The translations under genes were made by a program, and so were the position numbers. Shown piece by piece: positions 1-7,312 of a DNA stretch of 32,624 nt. The notes under the pieces were generated by a model. It saw only the letters and a list, made by a program, of their open reading frames with translations, did no database searches and was not told the DNA's origin. Position 1 is the first letter of the stretch, and each line of letters begins with the position of its first letter. Origin of the DNA: an uncultured Clostridium sp. (GTDB taxonomy: Bacteria; Bacillota; Clostridia; TANB77; CAG-508); the NCBI GenBank assembly GCA_930989765.1, contig CAKNNA010000019.1, positions 1 through 32,624 of the forward strand, written 5' to 3'.

Positions 1-102
1 TTTTTATATAGATAATTTTCATGCTTTCTTATATATTTTAAAGTTGTAATTAACAATTAATCATATTTAAGCTTAAATACACAACCAATTGGAGGTGATA
101 AT

Positions 103-375
103 ATGTCTACAAAAACAATACTATCTCTATGCAATGGAGAATATAATTTCATGGAACAACCAATCAGTAAAAATTCAGAATATAAAGAGCATCTTTCTAA
201 ATGCGTTTCTTTTGAAGATGAATTACAAAAACTAGTAGATGAATCTACATTTTCTATTATTGAAAAAGCTATGGAAGAGCATTCTATTATGTCTTCTATT
301 GAAATAGAGCAAGCTTTTGTAGAAGGCTTTTCTTTGGCTGTATCTTTACTGCTAGAAGCTATTTCAGAGAAATAA
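103..375 (+). CDS. Small DUF6809-like protein
   Basis: This encodes a 90-residue acidic protein of unknown function. The start is fixed by a strong ribosome site (GGAGGTG, 91-97) five bases before the ATG. The layout resembles DUF6809 proteins of Bacillota: an N-terminal Leu/Asn-Gly segment, an SEYKE stretch near residue 24, a central helix and a C-terminal helix reading EGFSLAVSLLLEAI. That assignment is by memory of the family pattern and is not certain. It has no signal peptide or membrane segment. It stands alone on the plus strand and faces the end of the leftward operon at 582-2911. Two other small proteins in the window (3382-3675, 30031-30324) share the C-terminal Gly-Phe-x-x-Gly idea but are clearly more related to each other than to this one. 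Confidence 0.7.
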   Translation: MSTKTILSLCNGEYNFMEQPISKNSEYKEHLSKCVSFEDELQKLVDESTFSIIEKAMEEHSIMSSIEIEQAFVEGFSLAVSLLLEAISEK

Positions 376-541
376 GTATACCCCCCTTACCTATTTCCCG
401 AAATTATTTACAGAGCTCCCCTCGCCGTTTCCCCATTTTTATCTTGTAGAGATTAGATGTGGGGGGAGGTCTTTTTATTTTCGGTACACATTTTTTGTTT
501 ATATTTCAATACTTATATGAATTTTATACCGACTATCACAG

Positions 542-574
542 AAAAAAATAGTAACTACCATATTGGTAATTACT
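542..574 (-). terminator. Intrinsic terminator of the 582-2911 operon
   Basis: An inverted repeat (about 11-12 bp arms around a TAT loop, 549-574, one mismatch) lies just after the stop codon of the ArsC-like gene. On the minus strand it is followed by a run of seven T (plus-strand A-run at 542-548), the normal form of a rho-independent terminator. Confidence 0.75.
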
Positions 575-581
575 ATATATC

Positions 582-935
582 TTATTTTAATATATTCCAT
601 TTATCTTCATTAAATCCTATAAATATTCCCTTGTCCGATACTAATACAGGTCTTTTTATTAACATTCCATCACTTGCTAACAATTCTATTTTTTCCTTAT
701 CACTCATATTTGATAATTTTTCTTTTAGATTTAGCTCTTTATATTTTAGTCCACTTGTATTAAACCATCTTTTTATCTCTAACTCACTTTCCTTTATCCA
801 CTTTGTTAATTCGTTTACTGTAGGTTTCTCTTCAATTATATGTCTATCTTCAAATTCTATATTATTTTCCTCTAACCATTTCTTAGCTTTTTTACAAGTA
901 GAACATTTTGGATATTCTATAAGTATATTTTTCAT
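582..935 (-). CDS. ArsC/Spx-family thioredoxin-fold protein
   Basis: This 117-residue protein has the ArsC/Spx/YffB fold. The N-terminal strand is followed by P-K-C-S-T-C (Cys11 and Cys14), then a helix rich in Lys, a WF/TSG segment around residue 58-62, and the family's late RPV segment (KRPVLVSDKG, about residues 94-103), which in this fold supplies the cis-proline. The CxxC pair suggests a redox-active member such as an arsenate reductase-like or MgsR-like protein rather than a one-Cys type. The true substrate cannot be told. The start has a good GGAGGTGAG site. It is the last gene of a leftward operon, 10 bases after the ASCH gene, and a terminator follows directly. Confidence 0.85.
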   Translation of the reverse strand: MKNILIEYPKCSTCKKAKKWLEENNIEFEDRHIIEEKPTVNELTKWIKESELEIKRWFNTSGLKYKELNLKEKLSNMSDKEKIELLASDGMLIKRPVLVSDKGIFIGFNEDKWNILK

Positions 936-945
936 AACTCACCTC

Positions 946-1329
946 CTATAAATTATATTCCCATAAACTCAATTTACCTTTGGCTTCTATTGGTTCTTTA
1001 AACACTTCTACATCTTCTAATTGCCAACCATAATTTTCTTTAAAGGAACTATCTGTGTATATATCTTTATTTTCTCTTAATAGTATTTCTTTAAACTCTG
1101 ATGACATTTTTATGCAATCTACTAAATTCACTTTTCCTAATATTTTACCTGTTGGCATATCTTCTGGTATGTATTTAGCTAATCTTTTCATTGCTTCTTT
1201 ATCTATTCCTTTTCCTGCATGTATTAATAAATCTCCCCTATATTTAGTTTGCCAACTTCTAAATTCAAATCTTTTATCACCCTGCATTATTAATGTTGCC
1301 CATGGTTGCTTTATAGTTAATACTTTCAT
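946..1329 (-). CDS. ASCH domain protein
   Basis: This 127-residue protein is an ASCH (PUA-like) domain protein. It begins with the family's hallmark KVLTIKQPWATLI, followed by G-D-K-R-F-E-F-R-S-W and Y-R-G-D-L-L-I-H-A-G, the strand and loop residues that line the RNA/nucleotide-binding cleft. ASCH proteins are thought to bind RNA, and some hydrolyse N4-acetylcytidine or other modified nucleosides; which applies here is unknown. The start (ATG at 1329) overlaps the end of the Nudix gene by four bases (ATGA type), so translation is likely coupled, and GAGGAAAAACT precedes it. Its place beside two Nudix domains suggests a role in clearing modified nucleotides or RNA. Confidence 0.85.
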   Translation of the reverse strand: MKVLTIKQPWATLIMQGDKRFEFRSWQTKYRGDLLIHAGKGIDKEAMKRLAKYIPEDMPTGKILGKVNLVDCIKMSSEFKEILLRENKDIYTDSSFKENYGWQLEDVEVFKEPIEAKGKLSLWEYNL

Positions 1330-1727
1330 AGTTTTTCCTCTTTCAAAATCCTTTTAAATAATTCTCTTGTATTATCATATGTAATTGTATTTATTGCATC
1401 TTCATAAGTCATCCATTCCATTGATTTTATTTCACTCTCTTGATATTTTTCATTTCCACTTATTTTTATAGCAATAAATAATACAACTTGCTTAAAAGTA
1501 CCTTTATCTGTAACATATTCCATTGTATATCTTTTATTTTTATTTATTTCTACATCTATATTAGTTTCTTCCTTTACCTCTCTTTTTGCGGTTTCAATTT
1601 CTGTTTCTCCTAATTCCATATGACCTTTAGGAAATCCCCAATGTCCTTTTGTTTGTTGAATCAAAAGAACTTTTCCATTTTCTATGATAATACATCCACA
1701 TGATTTTTCTCTTTTTATTTCATTCAT
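1326..1727 (-). CDS. Nudix hydrolase
   Basis: This 133-residue Nudix hydrolase carries a complete Nudix box, starting at Gly35 in GHMELGE with Glu41, then Arg49-Glu50-Val-Lys-Glu-Glu (residues 49-54). The W-G-F-P-K-G-H signature just before it is typical of diadenosine-polyphosphate (Ap4A) hydrolase-like Nudix enzymes, so a dinucleoside polyphosphate or similar NDP-X substrate is likely but not proven. It needs Mg2+ and is cytosolic. It overlaps both neighbours by four bases (start with the fusion gene upstream, stop with the ASCH gene downstream), so the three are a coupled unit. Confidence 0.9.
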   Translation of the reverse strand: MNEIKREKSCGCIIIENGKVLLIQQTKGHWGFPKGHMELGETEIETAKREVKEETNIDVEINKNKRYTMEYVTDKGTFKQVVLFIAIKISGNEKYQESEIKSMEWMTYEDAINTITYDNTRELFKRILKEEKL

Positions 1728-2572
1728 CTTATAATCTCACTTTCAAAATATTGTTCTTGAAAATTAGTCAATTTTCTTATTTCTTCATCAGTATAATTTT
1801 TTCCTTCTGGTACAACAATTAACTTGTCATCATTGTCATTTGTTCTATGTATCACTGCTATACATTTTCCTTCAAAACTCTCTATCATCTTATTAACTCC
1901 TAATACATAACAATCCAACTCTTCTCCATCTTCACTAATTGTATTAGGCACGAATCCATAATTTACTGGATATACAAACCCATATTGGGGATGTTTGCTA
2001 TTAAGTGGTCTATCTATTTTTACTTGAACTATATTTCCAATATATTTATATGATTCTATCTGTTTTAAACTTAACGCTTTATGATATTCTTCTATTCCAA
2101 AATCAATTGTAGGAACAATTTCTTTATTTTCATACATTTTTACAAATTCATCTATAGTAACCCATTTCGCATCAATTGATTCTCCATCAGGGAAAGTTAT
2201 TTCTCTTTTATCTATATCTCTTCTAAATAACCATAAGTCTTTAAAATCTGGTGGTAACTTATCTCTTCTTATCTCCTTTAAAAATATAGCTTCTTTTTTT
2301 GAAAATTCAATTCCTAATTCTTCTTTTAATTCTCTAATTACTCCTTCCAAACTGGTTTCTCCTGCTAGGATTGAACCTCCGCTACACTCCCACATTAGTC
2401 CAAATTTTTTGTGTTCTGCCCTTTTACTTATTAGAATTTCATTTTTAGAATTTATTATAATTCCTGTTACTACAATATGATACTCTCCTTCTTTGAATTG
2501 ATATACATCTCTTTCAGCAGTTCTTCCAATTTTCTTTTTATTAATATCATATATATCCCATAATTCACTCAT
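1724..2572 (-). CDS. Nudix hydrolase fused to inorganic pyrophosphatase
   Basis: This 282-residue protein has two domains. Residues about 1-170 are a Nudix domain of the isopentenyl-diphosphate isomerase-like type, with a full box from Gly66 through Glu72, Arg80-Glu81 and Glu84-Glu85-Leu-Gly. Residues about 176-282 match the small soluble family I inorganic pyrophosphatase seen in clostridia: GFVYPVNYGFVPNT, the acidic signature D215-G-E-E-L-D220, and R-T-N-D-N-D-D-K at 243-250. The pairing makes biochemical sense, since many Nudix reactions release phosphate products that PPase could pull forward. GGAGAA lies upstream of the start. The last four bases overlap the next Nudix gene. A bifunctional enzyme is inferred; activity is not shown. 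Confidence 0.85.
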   Translation of the reverse strand: MSELWDIYDINKKKIGRTAERDVYQFKEGEYHIVVTGIIINSKNEILISKRAEHKKFGLMWECSGGSILAGETSLEGVIRELKEELGIEFSKKEAIFLKEIRRDKLPPDFKDLWLFRRDIDKREITFPDGESIDAKWVTIDEFVKMYENKEIVPTIDFGIEEYHKALSLKQIESYKYIGNIVQVKIDRPLNSKHPQYGFVYPVNYGFVPNTISEDGEELDCYVLGVNKMIESFEGKCIAVIHRTNDNDDKLIVVPEGKNYTDEEIRKLTNFQEQYFESEIIR

Positions 2573-2602
2573 GTATTTATTCTCCTTAAAAGATTTACCT
2601 AT

Positions 2603-2911
2603 CTAATTTTCTTTTATTAAATCTGTGTAGTACATAATTTCCTTTCCTAATTTTTTGGCATATTCTATTTCTAACTTTGTACTATCCCCAATATAATTAT
2701 TTTTATTTATTACTAATATTGCGTCTGATAATTCTATTCTTTTAAAATGTTCTTTCTTTAATTTTTTCAATTGTTCATCAGTTCTTTCACAATTTTCTAT
2801 TATGGGATAAACTGGTGTAAGAATACAATTACCTTCTAAAGCCATTTTCTCTGCAATAATCATCATTTCTTTTTGAAATTTTAAACTTCCGCATAATGTT
2901 ATTATTTTCAT
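2603..2911 (-). CDS. Nucleoside 2-deoxyribosyltransferase-like protein
   Basis: This encodes 102 residues in a Rossmann-like fold: strand plus K-I-I-T-L-C-G-S, then S-D-A-I-L-V-I near residue 62, and G-D-S-T-K-L-E-I-E-Y-A, which matches the Gly-x-(S/T)-x-x-E-x-x-x-A segment of nucleoside 2-deoxyribosyltransferases and DUF4406 proteins. A role in nucleotide salvage or damaged-nucleoside handling is therefore plausible, supported by the Nudix and ASCH genes downstream. An upstream in-frame ATG at 2926 is less likely: the ATG at 2911 has GAGGG six bases before it, while 2926 has no ribosome site. It is the first gene of the leftward operon. Confidence 0.7.
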   Translation of the reverse strand: MKIITLCGSLKFQKEMMIIAEKMALEGNCILTPVYPIIENCERTDEQLKKLKKEHFKRIELSDAILVINKNNYIGDSTKLEIEYAKKLGKEIMYYTDLIKEN

Positions 2912-2947
2912 TCTTTTCCCTCGCATTTTATTTTTTTCTTTTCCACA

Positions 2948-2976
2948 ATTATAACACTTCCTGTGAATTATTGAAA
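2948..2976 (-). promoter_or_regulatory. Possible promoter for the nucleotide-housekeeping operon
   Basis: The minus strand has a perfect TATAAT (2948-2953) and, 17 bases upstream, a weak -35 (TTTCAA, 2971-2976). It lies 37 bases before the first start codon. The -10 is convincing and the -35 is not. Confidence 0.4.
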
Positions 2977-3058
2977 TACATTTTTCATTAAAACTTGTTT
3001 AACTACGCCAACTCCTGTCCTAACTGTGACCAAAGTGTGACTATTTTGCCTTAAAAAG

Positions 3059-3094
3059 CAAAAAATTAGCACCTGCTAAAATCTAGCAAGTGCT
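3059..3094 (-). terminator. Intrinsic terminator after the left tRNA fragment
   Basis: Eleven-base arms (3068-3078 and 3084-3094, one C/A mismatch) form a hairpin. On the minus strand it ends in a T-rich tract (AATTTTTT, plus A-run from 3059). It lies 12 bases beyond the CCA end of the tRNA fragment, where a tRNA terminator would sit, and probably belonged to the original chromosomal tRNA gene. Confidence 0.7.
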
Positions 3095-3105
3095 TCATTT
3101 CACTT

Positions 3106-3150
3106 TGGCTGCGGGGGTAAGACTCGAACTTACGACCTTCGGGTTATGAG
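3106..3150 (-). repeat. attL-type site: 3' fragment of initiator tRNA-fMet
   Basis: Read on the minus strand this is the 3' part of a tRNA: anticodon loop CTCATAA (CAU at 3146-3148), stem CCCGA, variable AGGTC, T-arm GTAAG-TTCGAGT-CTTAC, acceptor CCCCGCA and an encoded CCA (3106-3108). The CATAACCCGAAGGTCG run and the CCCCGCA end mark the initiator tRNA. The expected 5' half does not lie to the right, so the gene is not intact. Thirty bases (3121-3150) recur exactly at 29833-29862. This is the left boundary of the element. Confidence 0.85.
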
Positions 3151-3270
3151 GGTATTATCAGCAATTTTTGAATTTTATTGAAATTGATAGTTTTTGCTTA
3201 TATTTCAATGGTTTTATTGATTTATAAGTTATGTATTTTTAAGTGATTTTAAGTCAATTTTGGGTACTTT

Positions 3271-3289
3271 TGTCCCCATTGTGTCCCCA
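3271..3289. promoter_or_regulatory. Paired integrase arm-type sites, left end
   Basis: Two direct copies of TGTCCCCA (3271-3278 and 3282-3289) start 11 bases apart, 121 bases inside the left tRNA repeat. The same pair with the same spacing is found near the integrase end (29727-29745). This is how arm-binding sites for the N-terminal domain of Tn916-type integrases are arranged. Binding itself is inferred. The rest of the 2912-3381 gap holds a possible operon promoter, a terminator, the tRNA fragment and an ATTGAAAT/ATTTCAAT inverted repeat (3177-3209). Confidence 0.6.
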
Positions 3290-3381
3290 AAATTTTAAAT
3301 TTTGTATATCACATTGACTAAAAGTTCACTCATTATATCGTTTTGATATATATATTATTTTTATAAAATTGGAGGATTGTT

Positions 3382-3675
3382 ATGAATAATTTTAGAGAAG
3401 TAAATGATGATATTTTAAGAGAATGGTTAAGTTATAGAGAGGAAACTGAATTAGGATATTTAACTGAAGAAGATAAAAAACATAATATAAATTTTGACGA
3501 AATAATTGAAAATGTTTTAAAAAATGTTCCAAAACAAAATAAAAAATATGTTAAGAAACAATTAGATAGGCTCGATAAAAATTTTATGGACTATATATGC
3601 TATTGGAATGAAAAGTATTATAGAAATGGATTTGTTGACGGTTCACAATTAGTTATGGGATGTTTTGAGGAATAG
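3382..3675 (+). CDS. Small element-end protein, paralogue of 30031-30324
   Basis: This 97-residue, charged, probably helical protein has no known function. It is 57 of 97 residues identical, without gaps, to the protein at 30031-30324 by my hand count; the strongest block is the C-terminal Y-W-N-E-K-Y-Y-R-N-G-F. The C-terminal Gly-Phe-x-x-Gly segment recalls DUF6809 proteins, but the link is weak. The start has TTGGAGG upstream, matching the layout of the paralogue. It is the first gene inside the left att site and is read inward, as its paralogue is in the second element. That fixed position suggests a conserved element function rather than cargo. A terminator follows. Confidence 0.8.
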   Translation: MNNFREVNDDILREWLSYREETELGYLTEEDKKHNINFDEIIENVLKNVPKQNKKYVKKQLDRLDKNFMDYICYWNEKYYRNGFVDGSQLVMGCFEE

Positions 3676-3678
3676 TAA

Positions 3679-3712
3679 AAGGCGGGATTAATTCTCGCCT
3701 TCATTTATTCAT
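3679..3712 (+). terminator. Intrinsic terminator after 3382-3675
   Basis: Nine-base arms (3679-3687 and 3693-3701, one G-T pair) around a TTAAT loop are followed by a T-rich tract through 3717. It lies between convergent genes and may also stop the leftward HEPN transcript weakly. Confidence 0.75.
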
Positions 3713-3715
3713 TTT

Positions 3716-4702
3716 TTATCCTTCGAATCCATATTGCATTTTAAAATTAATATTATAGTATTTTGCAAATAAATCTATTGCTAATAAAAATATTTCAGAA
3801 GAAATACTAAACATTGTTGAAAAGTCAAATTTATCTTGAAATTCAAAATTTGCATGAGCAATACTATTTCTTTTTTTCCTTGCAAAATCAATTTTATCTA
3901 ATTCTTCTTTTGAAATAACTCCATTCATATATAACATATTCGATTTTATAGCAATAGTATAATTCATATCGTCTTTTAGTTTTTTATATAAATCTCTTTC
4001 AATCAAAGCATTGTCCCACATATCGCTTAATACATTCTCAATAACGAAAAAAGATAATAATATTGAAATGTCAAAATTACTCTTTTTAGTTTCTAAAATA
4101 CTTCTATAAAGCATATATACTATATTTTCTATTTTTTTATCAATAATTAAATTTAAGTTTTTTTCAAATAGTTGAAAAAACTCATTTATAGTCTTTACAT
4201 CATATACGAAACTTGTATTATTATTTCTTTCAAAAGCATTTATATTGTCCCTTTGTTTCAAATCGTCTATTTTTATTGTTTCATAGCAACCTACAAATTC
4301 AATCTCATTATATTCATTACTAGCAGTACAATGAATAATATTTTTTACAGTTATTTCTTTATCATGTATAAAAAATGTAGTACTTCCCTTTTTCATATTA
4401 AGATATTCACTTGATGTAGAAAACATAACTGCTAAAATAATATTAGCTAATTTTATTAGTCTATTTTTTGATTTTTGCCAATCTTCGCTTTCATATCTCT
4501 TGTCTGAAATAAATATTAAACTATCGCTAAATATTTTGATAATAATATCATTATTATCATATGAATATACTATATTTTTTATATTTTTAAAGCACTCTTC
4601 TATATTATAATCTAATAACATAGAATGCACTTTTGTAGTTTCTTCTTCACATACTATAAATTTTCTATCCAAATAAAATGCTATACCTTTTTTATTACTC
4701 AT
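3716..4702 (-). CDS. HEPN-like protein paired with Fic
   Basis: This 328-residue protein is of a family I do not recognise by name. The C-terminal helical region carries F-A-R-K-K-R-N-S-I-A-H, where Arg278-Asn-x3-His283 fits the R-x4-6-H active motif of HEPN ribonucleases. A preceding helix pair (about 212-245) would complete a HEPN fold. The N-terminal ~190 residues are mixed alpha/beta, without membrane segments, and could be a sensing domain as in ApeA-like proteins. Its start overlaps the end of the Fic gene by eight bases, so the two are translationally coupled. HEPN proteins cleave RNA in many toxin and phage-defence systems; that role here is inferred. Confidence 0.6.
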   Translation of the reverse strand: MSNKKGIAFYLDRKFIVCEEETTKVHSMLLDYNIEECFKNIKNIVYSYDNNDIIIKIFSDSLIFISDKRYESEDWQKSKNRLIKLANIILAVMFSTSSEYLNMKKGSTTFFIHDKEITVKNIIHCTASNEYNEIEFVGCYETIKIDDLKQRDNINAFERNNNTSFVYDVKTINEFFQLFEKNLNLIIDKKIENIVYMLYRSILETKKSNFDISILLSFFVIENVLSDMWDNALIERDLYKKLKDDMNYTIAIKSNMLYMNGVISKEELDKIDFARKKRNSIAHANFEFQDKFDFSTMFSISSEIFLLAIDLFAKYYNINFKMQYGFEG

Positions 4703-5753
4703 TTACTATCCACTCACCATTCTTTTTGCCGTTTTTTCTTTCTATTATACCATTTTCTTGCATTTCTGCCATATAAGTTTTTACAGTTCTTACAGACTTA
4801 TTAATCTGTCTTGATATTTCTTCTTGAGTAGTTGCTGGATTTATTTTTAATATATTTATTATTGCCTGTTCTTCTAAAGTGCAATTATTGCCCTTTAAAT
4901 TATTTTTATTTGCACTTTGAATATTATCTATATGTGTATACCTATTTTTTAATTCATAATTAGCATTTGTTAGCAAGTTATAAAAGAATTTTTCTAAAAA
5001 TGAAGTATCCTCGAATACATTTTTTTCAAAATTTTTGTAATTAGCTCTTACTAATGAATTTCTAAAATACCATGAATTTTCTGCAAATACTTCATCATTA
5101 ATATTAAATCCAAAAGTTCTTAAATATTTTATCATAAATACTGCCGTTGTTCTTGTATTTCCTTCACAAAAAGGGTGTACTTGCCATATATTTGATGTGA
5201 ATCTACATAAATGTTTAATAGATTCATCTAGGCTTAAACCTTTATATGAGAAATTTTTTTCTTGTTCAAAATCATATTCTAGTGTTTCTTTTATAGTATC
5301 AAATGATGCATATATTACTGTATCTCCATTTAATACCCATTCTTTTTTAGTAAAATTATAATTCCTGTATATTCCTGCCCCATCAAATATATCTTTAAAT
5401 AATCTTTTATGAATATTTAATAGTTCTGTTGGCGAAAAATTGAATGCTTTTTCGCTCAATATTTCTGTTATTCTTACTGCAACTTTATCTGCTTCTTCAC
5501 TCTCTTTTTCAAAGTTTTTTCTACTTCCTTGAACTTCATAATATTCATCTATTCTTGTTTTTGCTTCTTCAATATCTATTGTTCCTTCAATATGCTCTTT
5601 AGCAGTTTTAATTAAGTATTTTGAAGGCTTTAATCCATCTACATCTTGCAAACCTATAGCTGTTTCCCATGTTTTAGTCTTTTCTACTCGATTTGGCTCA
5701 CCTTGTTTAATATATTCTGATAATTCTAAATTCCAATCTTTTTTCTTATCCAT
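4695..5753 (-). CDS. Fic-family protein with C-terminal winged HTH
   Basis: This 352-residue Fic protein carries the core motif H193-P-F-C-E-G-N-T-R201, a variant of HPFx(D/E)GNGR with Thr in place of the second Gly. Fic enzymes usually AMPylate target proteins. Residues about 66-105 match the helix region of a common Fic subfamily (E-E-A-D-K-V-A-V-R-I), and N-G-D-T-V-I-Y-A follows. Residues about 291-352 form a winged HTH (TQEEISRQINKSVRTVKTY), so the protein can probably bind DNA. The ATG at 5753 is chosen because GGGAGGT lies seven bases upstream; the ORF stays open farther upstream without a ribosome site. It leads a two-gene operon with the HEPN-like gene. A palindromic operator next to its promoter suggests autoregulation. 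Confidence 0.9.
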   Translation of the reverse strand: MDKKKDWNLELSEYIKQGEPNRVEKTKTWETAIGLQDVDGLKPSKYLIKTAKEHIEGTIDIEEAKTRIDEYYEVQGSRKNFEKESEEADKVAVRITEILSEKAFNFSPTELLNIHKRLFKDIFDGAGIYRNYNFTKKEWVLNGDTVIYASFDTIKETLEYDFEQEKNFSYKGLSLDESIKHLCRFTSNIWQVHPFCEGNTRTTAVFMIKYLRTFGFNINDEVFAENSWYFRNSLVRANYKNFEKNVFEDTSFLEKFFYNLLTNANYELKNRYTHIDNIQSANKNNLKGNNCTLEEQAIINILKINPATTQEEISRQINKSVRTVKTYMAEMQENGIIERKNGKKNGEWIVNE

Positions 5754-5775
5754 TAGAAATACCTCCCACATATAT

Positions 5776-5804
5776 ATTATATCAATTATCAGATGTAATA
5801 TCAA
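5776..5804 (-). promoter_or_regulatory. Promoter of the Fic-HEPN operon
   Basis: On the minus strand TTGATA (5799-5804) and TATAAT (5776-5781) are separated by 17 bases, a near-consensus sigma-A promoter placed about 20 bases before the Fic gene's start codon. Confidence 0.75.
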
Positions 5805-5809
5805 TATTT

Positions 5810-5850
5810 AAAGTGCAATTTTTGCACTTTAAAGCATAAAATTTGCACTT
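5810..5850. promoter_or_regulatory. Palindromic operator upstream of Fic gene
   Basis: A perfect inverted repeat, AAAGTGCAA-TTT-TTGCACTTT (5810-5830), sits six bases upstream of the Fic promoter -35. A further half-site, TTGCACTT, lies at 5843-5850. The Fic protein's C-terminal winged HTH is the obvious candidate ligand, giving negative or positive autoregulation. Binding is inferred. Confidence 0.65.
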
Positions 5851-5917
5851 ATACTTATTATCATTTTGCAATTTGCGTTAATATTCAAATTAAAAACTTT
5901 TTTCAAAAATTTGAAAG

Positions 5918-5948
5918 AACTTTGGATTTTTAAATACTTTTTTCAAAT
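5918..5948. repeat. 31-bp repeat shared with second element (copy 1)
   Basis: This AT-rich stretch matches 30362-30392 at 29 of 31 positions (AACTTTGGATTTT, then ATACTTTTTTCAAAT after a 3-base variable part). In the second element it follows the small paralogous gene directly. Here the Fic-HEPN operon lies between them, so it may mark where cargo was inserted. Confidence 0.6.
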
Positions 5949-6074
5949 TATTGTTGTGTTTTTATTTCAAAAATTTATGATTATCATATTTTTATTATAT
6001 TTCCACAGTAGTACTAGCTTTTACCAATAAACCATGCTATACTATATTTATATTTTAATAAAGGAGGTGGCAGC

Positions 6075-6263
6075 ATGGCGGAATTATATTTGATTTCAAA
6101 TTATAACTTACTGAACAAAATTAATTTCTATTATAATGCATCATATGGTAATATTTCGTACAAGGATTGCATTAAAGAAACTTTATCTAATGAAATCGAT
6201 AAAAATTATAATCTTAATTTTGTTCAAAAAGAATATTTGAAATTTATAGTTTCATTATTTTAA
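6075..6263 (+). CDS. Small hypothetical protein
   Basis: This 62-residue protein is unrecognised. It has a very strong ribosome site (AGGAGGTGG, 6062-6070) and is rich in Asn, Tyr and Leu with no clear motif, membrane segment or Cys pair. It stands alone on the plus strand, divergent from the Fic operon and facing a strong terminator at 6327, so it is likely a genuine single-gene transcript. A TATACT -10 candidate lies at 6038-6043 without a clear -35. A tiny open frame with its own ribosome site follows at 6298-6336 but ends inside the terminator stem. Confidence 0.6.
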   Translation: MAELYLISNYNLLNKINFYYNASYGNISYKDCIKETLSNEIDKNYNLNFVQKEYLKFIVSLF

Positions 6264-6326
6264 ATTAAATTTATATAAAAGGAGTAGGCATTTTATATGA
6301 AAAATAATTTTTTTGAAAAATCATAA

Positions 6327-6371
6327 AAAACTCTAGTTTATAGATTACTATAACTAGAGTTTTTACTTTTT
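6327..6371 (+). terminator. Intrinsic terminator after 6075-6263
   Basis: A perfect 12-base stem, AAAACTCTAGTT (6327-6338) with AACTAGAGTTTT (6352-6363), is followed by further T bases to about 6371. The plus-strand A-run before the stem also gives a T-run on the minus strand, so it can act in both directions. It separates the small gene from the end of the 6399-7298 gene. Confidence 0.85.
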
Positions 6372-6398
6372 TTCTTAATTATAAGTCAAATTTATTTA

Positions 6399-7298
6399 TT
6401 ATTTTTCTATTATGTATTTAATTCTTCCATATTCATTATCTTTAAAAGTAACTTCTGTAATTTCACCACACTCCTCACATTTTATATATAATTTTGTTAC
6501 TATGGAATCTTCTTTATGTTCATCATCAATTATAGTTACTTTTTTACTCTTACAATTTTTACATATAAATTGAGATATAGGATCATAAATTTTGTGTTGA
6601 ATATTTTCATATAAGCTAATTAATGAGATTATTAATGCAATACATGTTGATGCTTCATAAACTGTTGTATTTTGCGAATGTGTTATTTTATTAGCATAAT
6701 CCCATGTTGCTTCTGTTATCTTTTTTATATAACTTCGATAATCACTACTATCACTATCATTTAAATAAAACCTTGTAAAAAACTCCGCCTTCTTTTTAAA
6801 ATTAGATTTTTGTGGTTGTTCTTCTTGCCCTGCCATTGCTGGATCATATATTGCATTTCCAAGTTCTATCAATATTTCTCTACATTGCACCCCTATTGCT
6901 TGAAAATCTTCTATTTCTTTTGCATGCTCTATCTGTTCTGAAATATTTCTAAGTTTTCTAAATAGAACTGGTGTTATTTCTATTCCTAATGAAGCCGCTT
7001 TAACATAATCTTCAGGTTGATATTCTTCTCTTGCGCTCATTCTTCTCATTAAACCCACATGAAACGAATAAGCTTCATCTGATGTCATATAAAAAGCTTC
7101 TTGTGGATACAAATTCATTGGTAAATCCTCTCCCTCTACTACCCACCAATCTCCCTCTTTATCTGTTTTTACATTCCAAACATTGACTTCAACATCCAAA
7201 TCATCAAATGATTTTTCAATTTTAGCACTAATTACTTTACATTTTCCTTCATGTTGTTCTTCGACATAATCAATAACTTCTCTAATATTTCTTTTCAT
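6399..7298 (-). CDS. HEPN-like protein with C-terminal zinc ribbon
   Basis: This 299-residue protein belongs to a family I cannot name. The C-terminus is a zinc ribbon with C246-x2-C249 and C274-x2-C277. The segment 189-232 (W199-D-Y-A-N-K-I-T-H207, then a long hydrophobic helix) resembles the Trp/Asn/His helix pattern of HEPN-like domains in defence and abortive-infection genes. The N-terminus (about 1-110) is beta-rich and soluble, with a Y-P-Q-E-A-F-Y-M-T-S-D-E-A segment. It has a good AGGAG site and starts 14 bases after the 7313-8275 gene, so the two are probably co-transcribed. Nucleic-acid binding through the ribbon is a reasonable guess; the function is unknown. Confidence 0.6.
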   Translation of the reverse strand: MKRNIREVIDYVEEQHEGKCKVISAKIEKSFDDLDVEVNVWNVKTDKEGDWWVVEGEDLPMNLYPQEAFYMTSDEAYSFHVGLMRRMSAREEYQPEDYVKAASLGIEITPVLFRKLRNISEQIEHAKEIEDFQAIGVQCREILIELGNAIYDPAMAGQEEQPQKSNFKKKAEFFTRFYLNDSDSSDYRSYIKKITEATWDYANKITHSQNTTVYEASTCIALIISLISLYENIQHKIYDPISQFICKNCKSKKVTIIDDEHKEDSIVTKLYIKCEECGEITEVTFKDNEYGRIKYIIEK

Positions 7299-7312
7299 CT
7301 TATATTCTCCTA

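Noticed and set aside
457..951. Plus-strand open frame of 164 residues
   Set aside because: It lies over the well-supported ArsC-like gene on the other strand, starts without a proper ribosome site and has the Phe/Ser/Ile-rich look of an antisense frame.
3106..3150. Intact tRNA-fMet gene
   Set aside because: The 5' half (acceptor strand, D-arm, 5' anticodon stem) is absent to the right of both copies, so neither can fold as a tRNA.
5860..6060. Possible CRISPR or iteron array in the AT-rich gap
   Set aside because: The similar words are short poly-T/poly-A runs with CAAA joints. There is no regular spacing beyond the operator already listed.
6298..6336. Eleven-residue open frame after an AAGGAG site
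   Set aside because: It ends inside the terminator stem and codes for a simple Lys/Phe-rich string. It may be chance.
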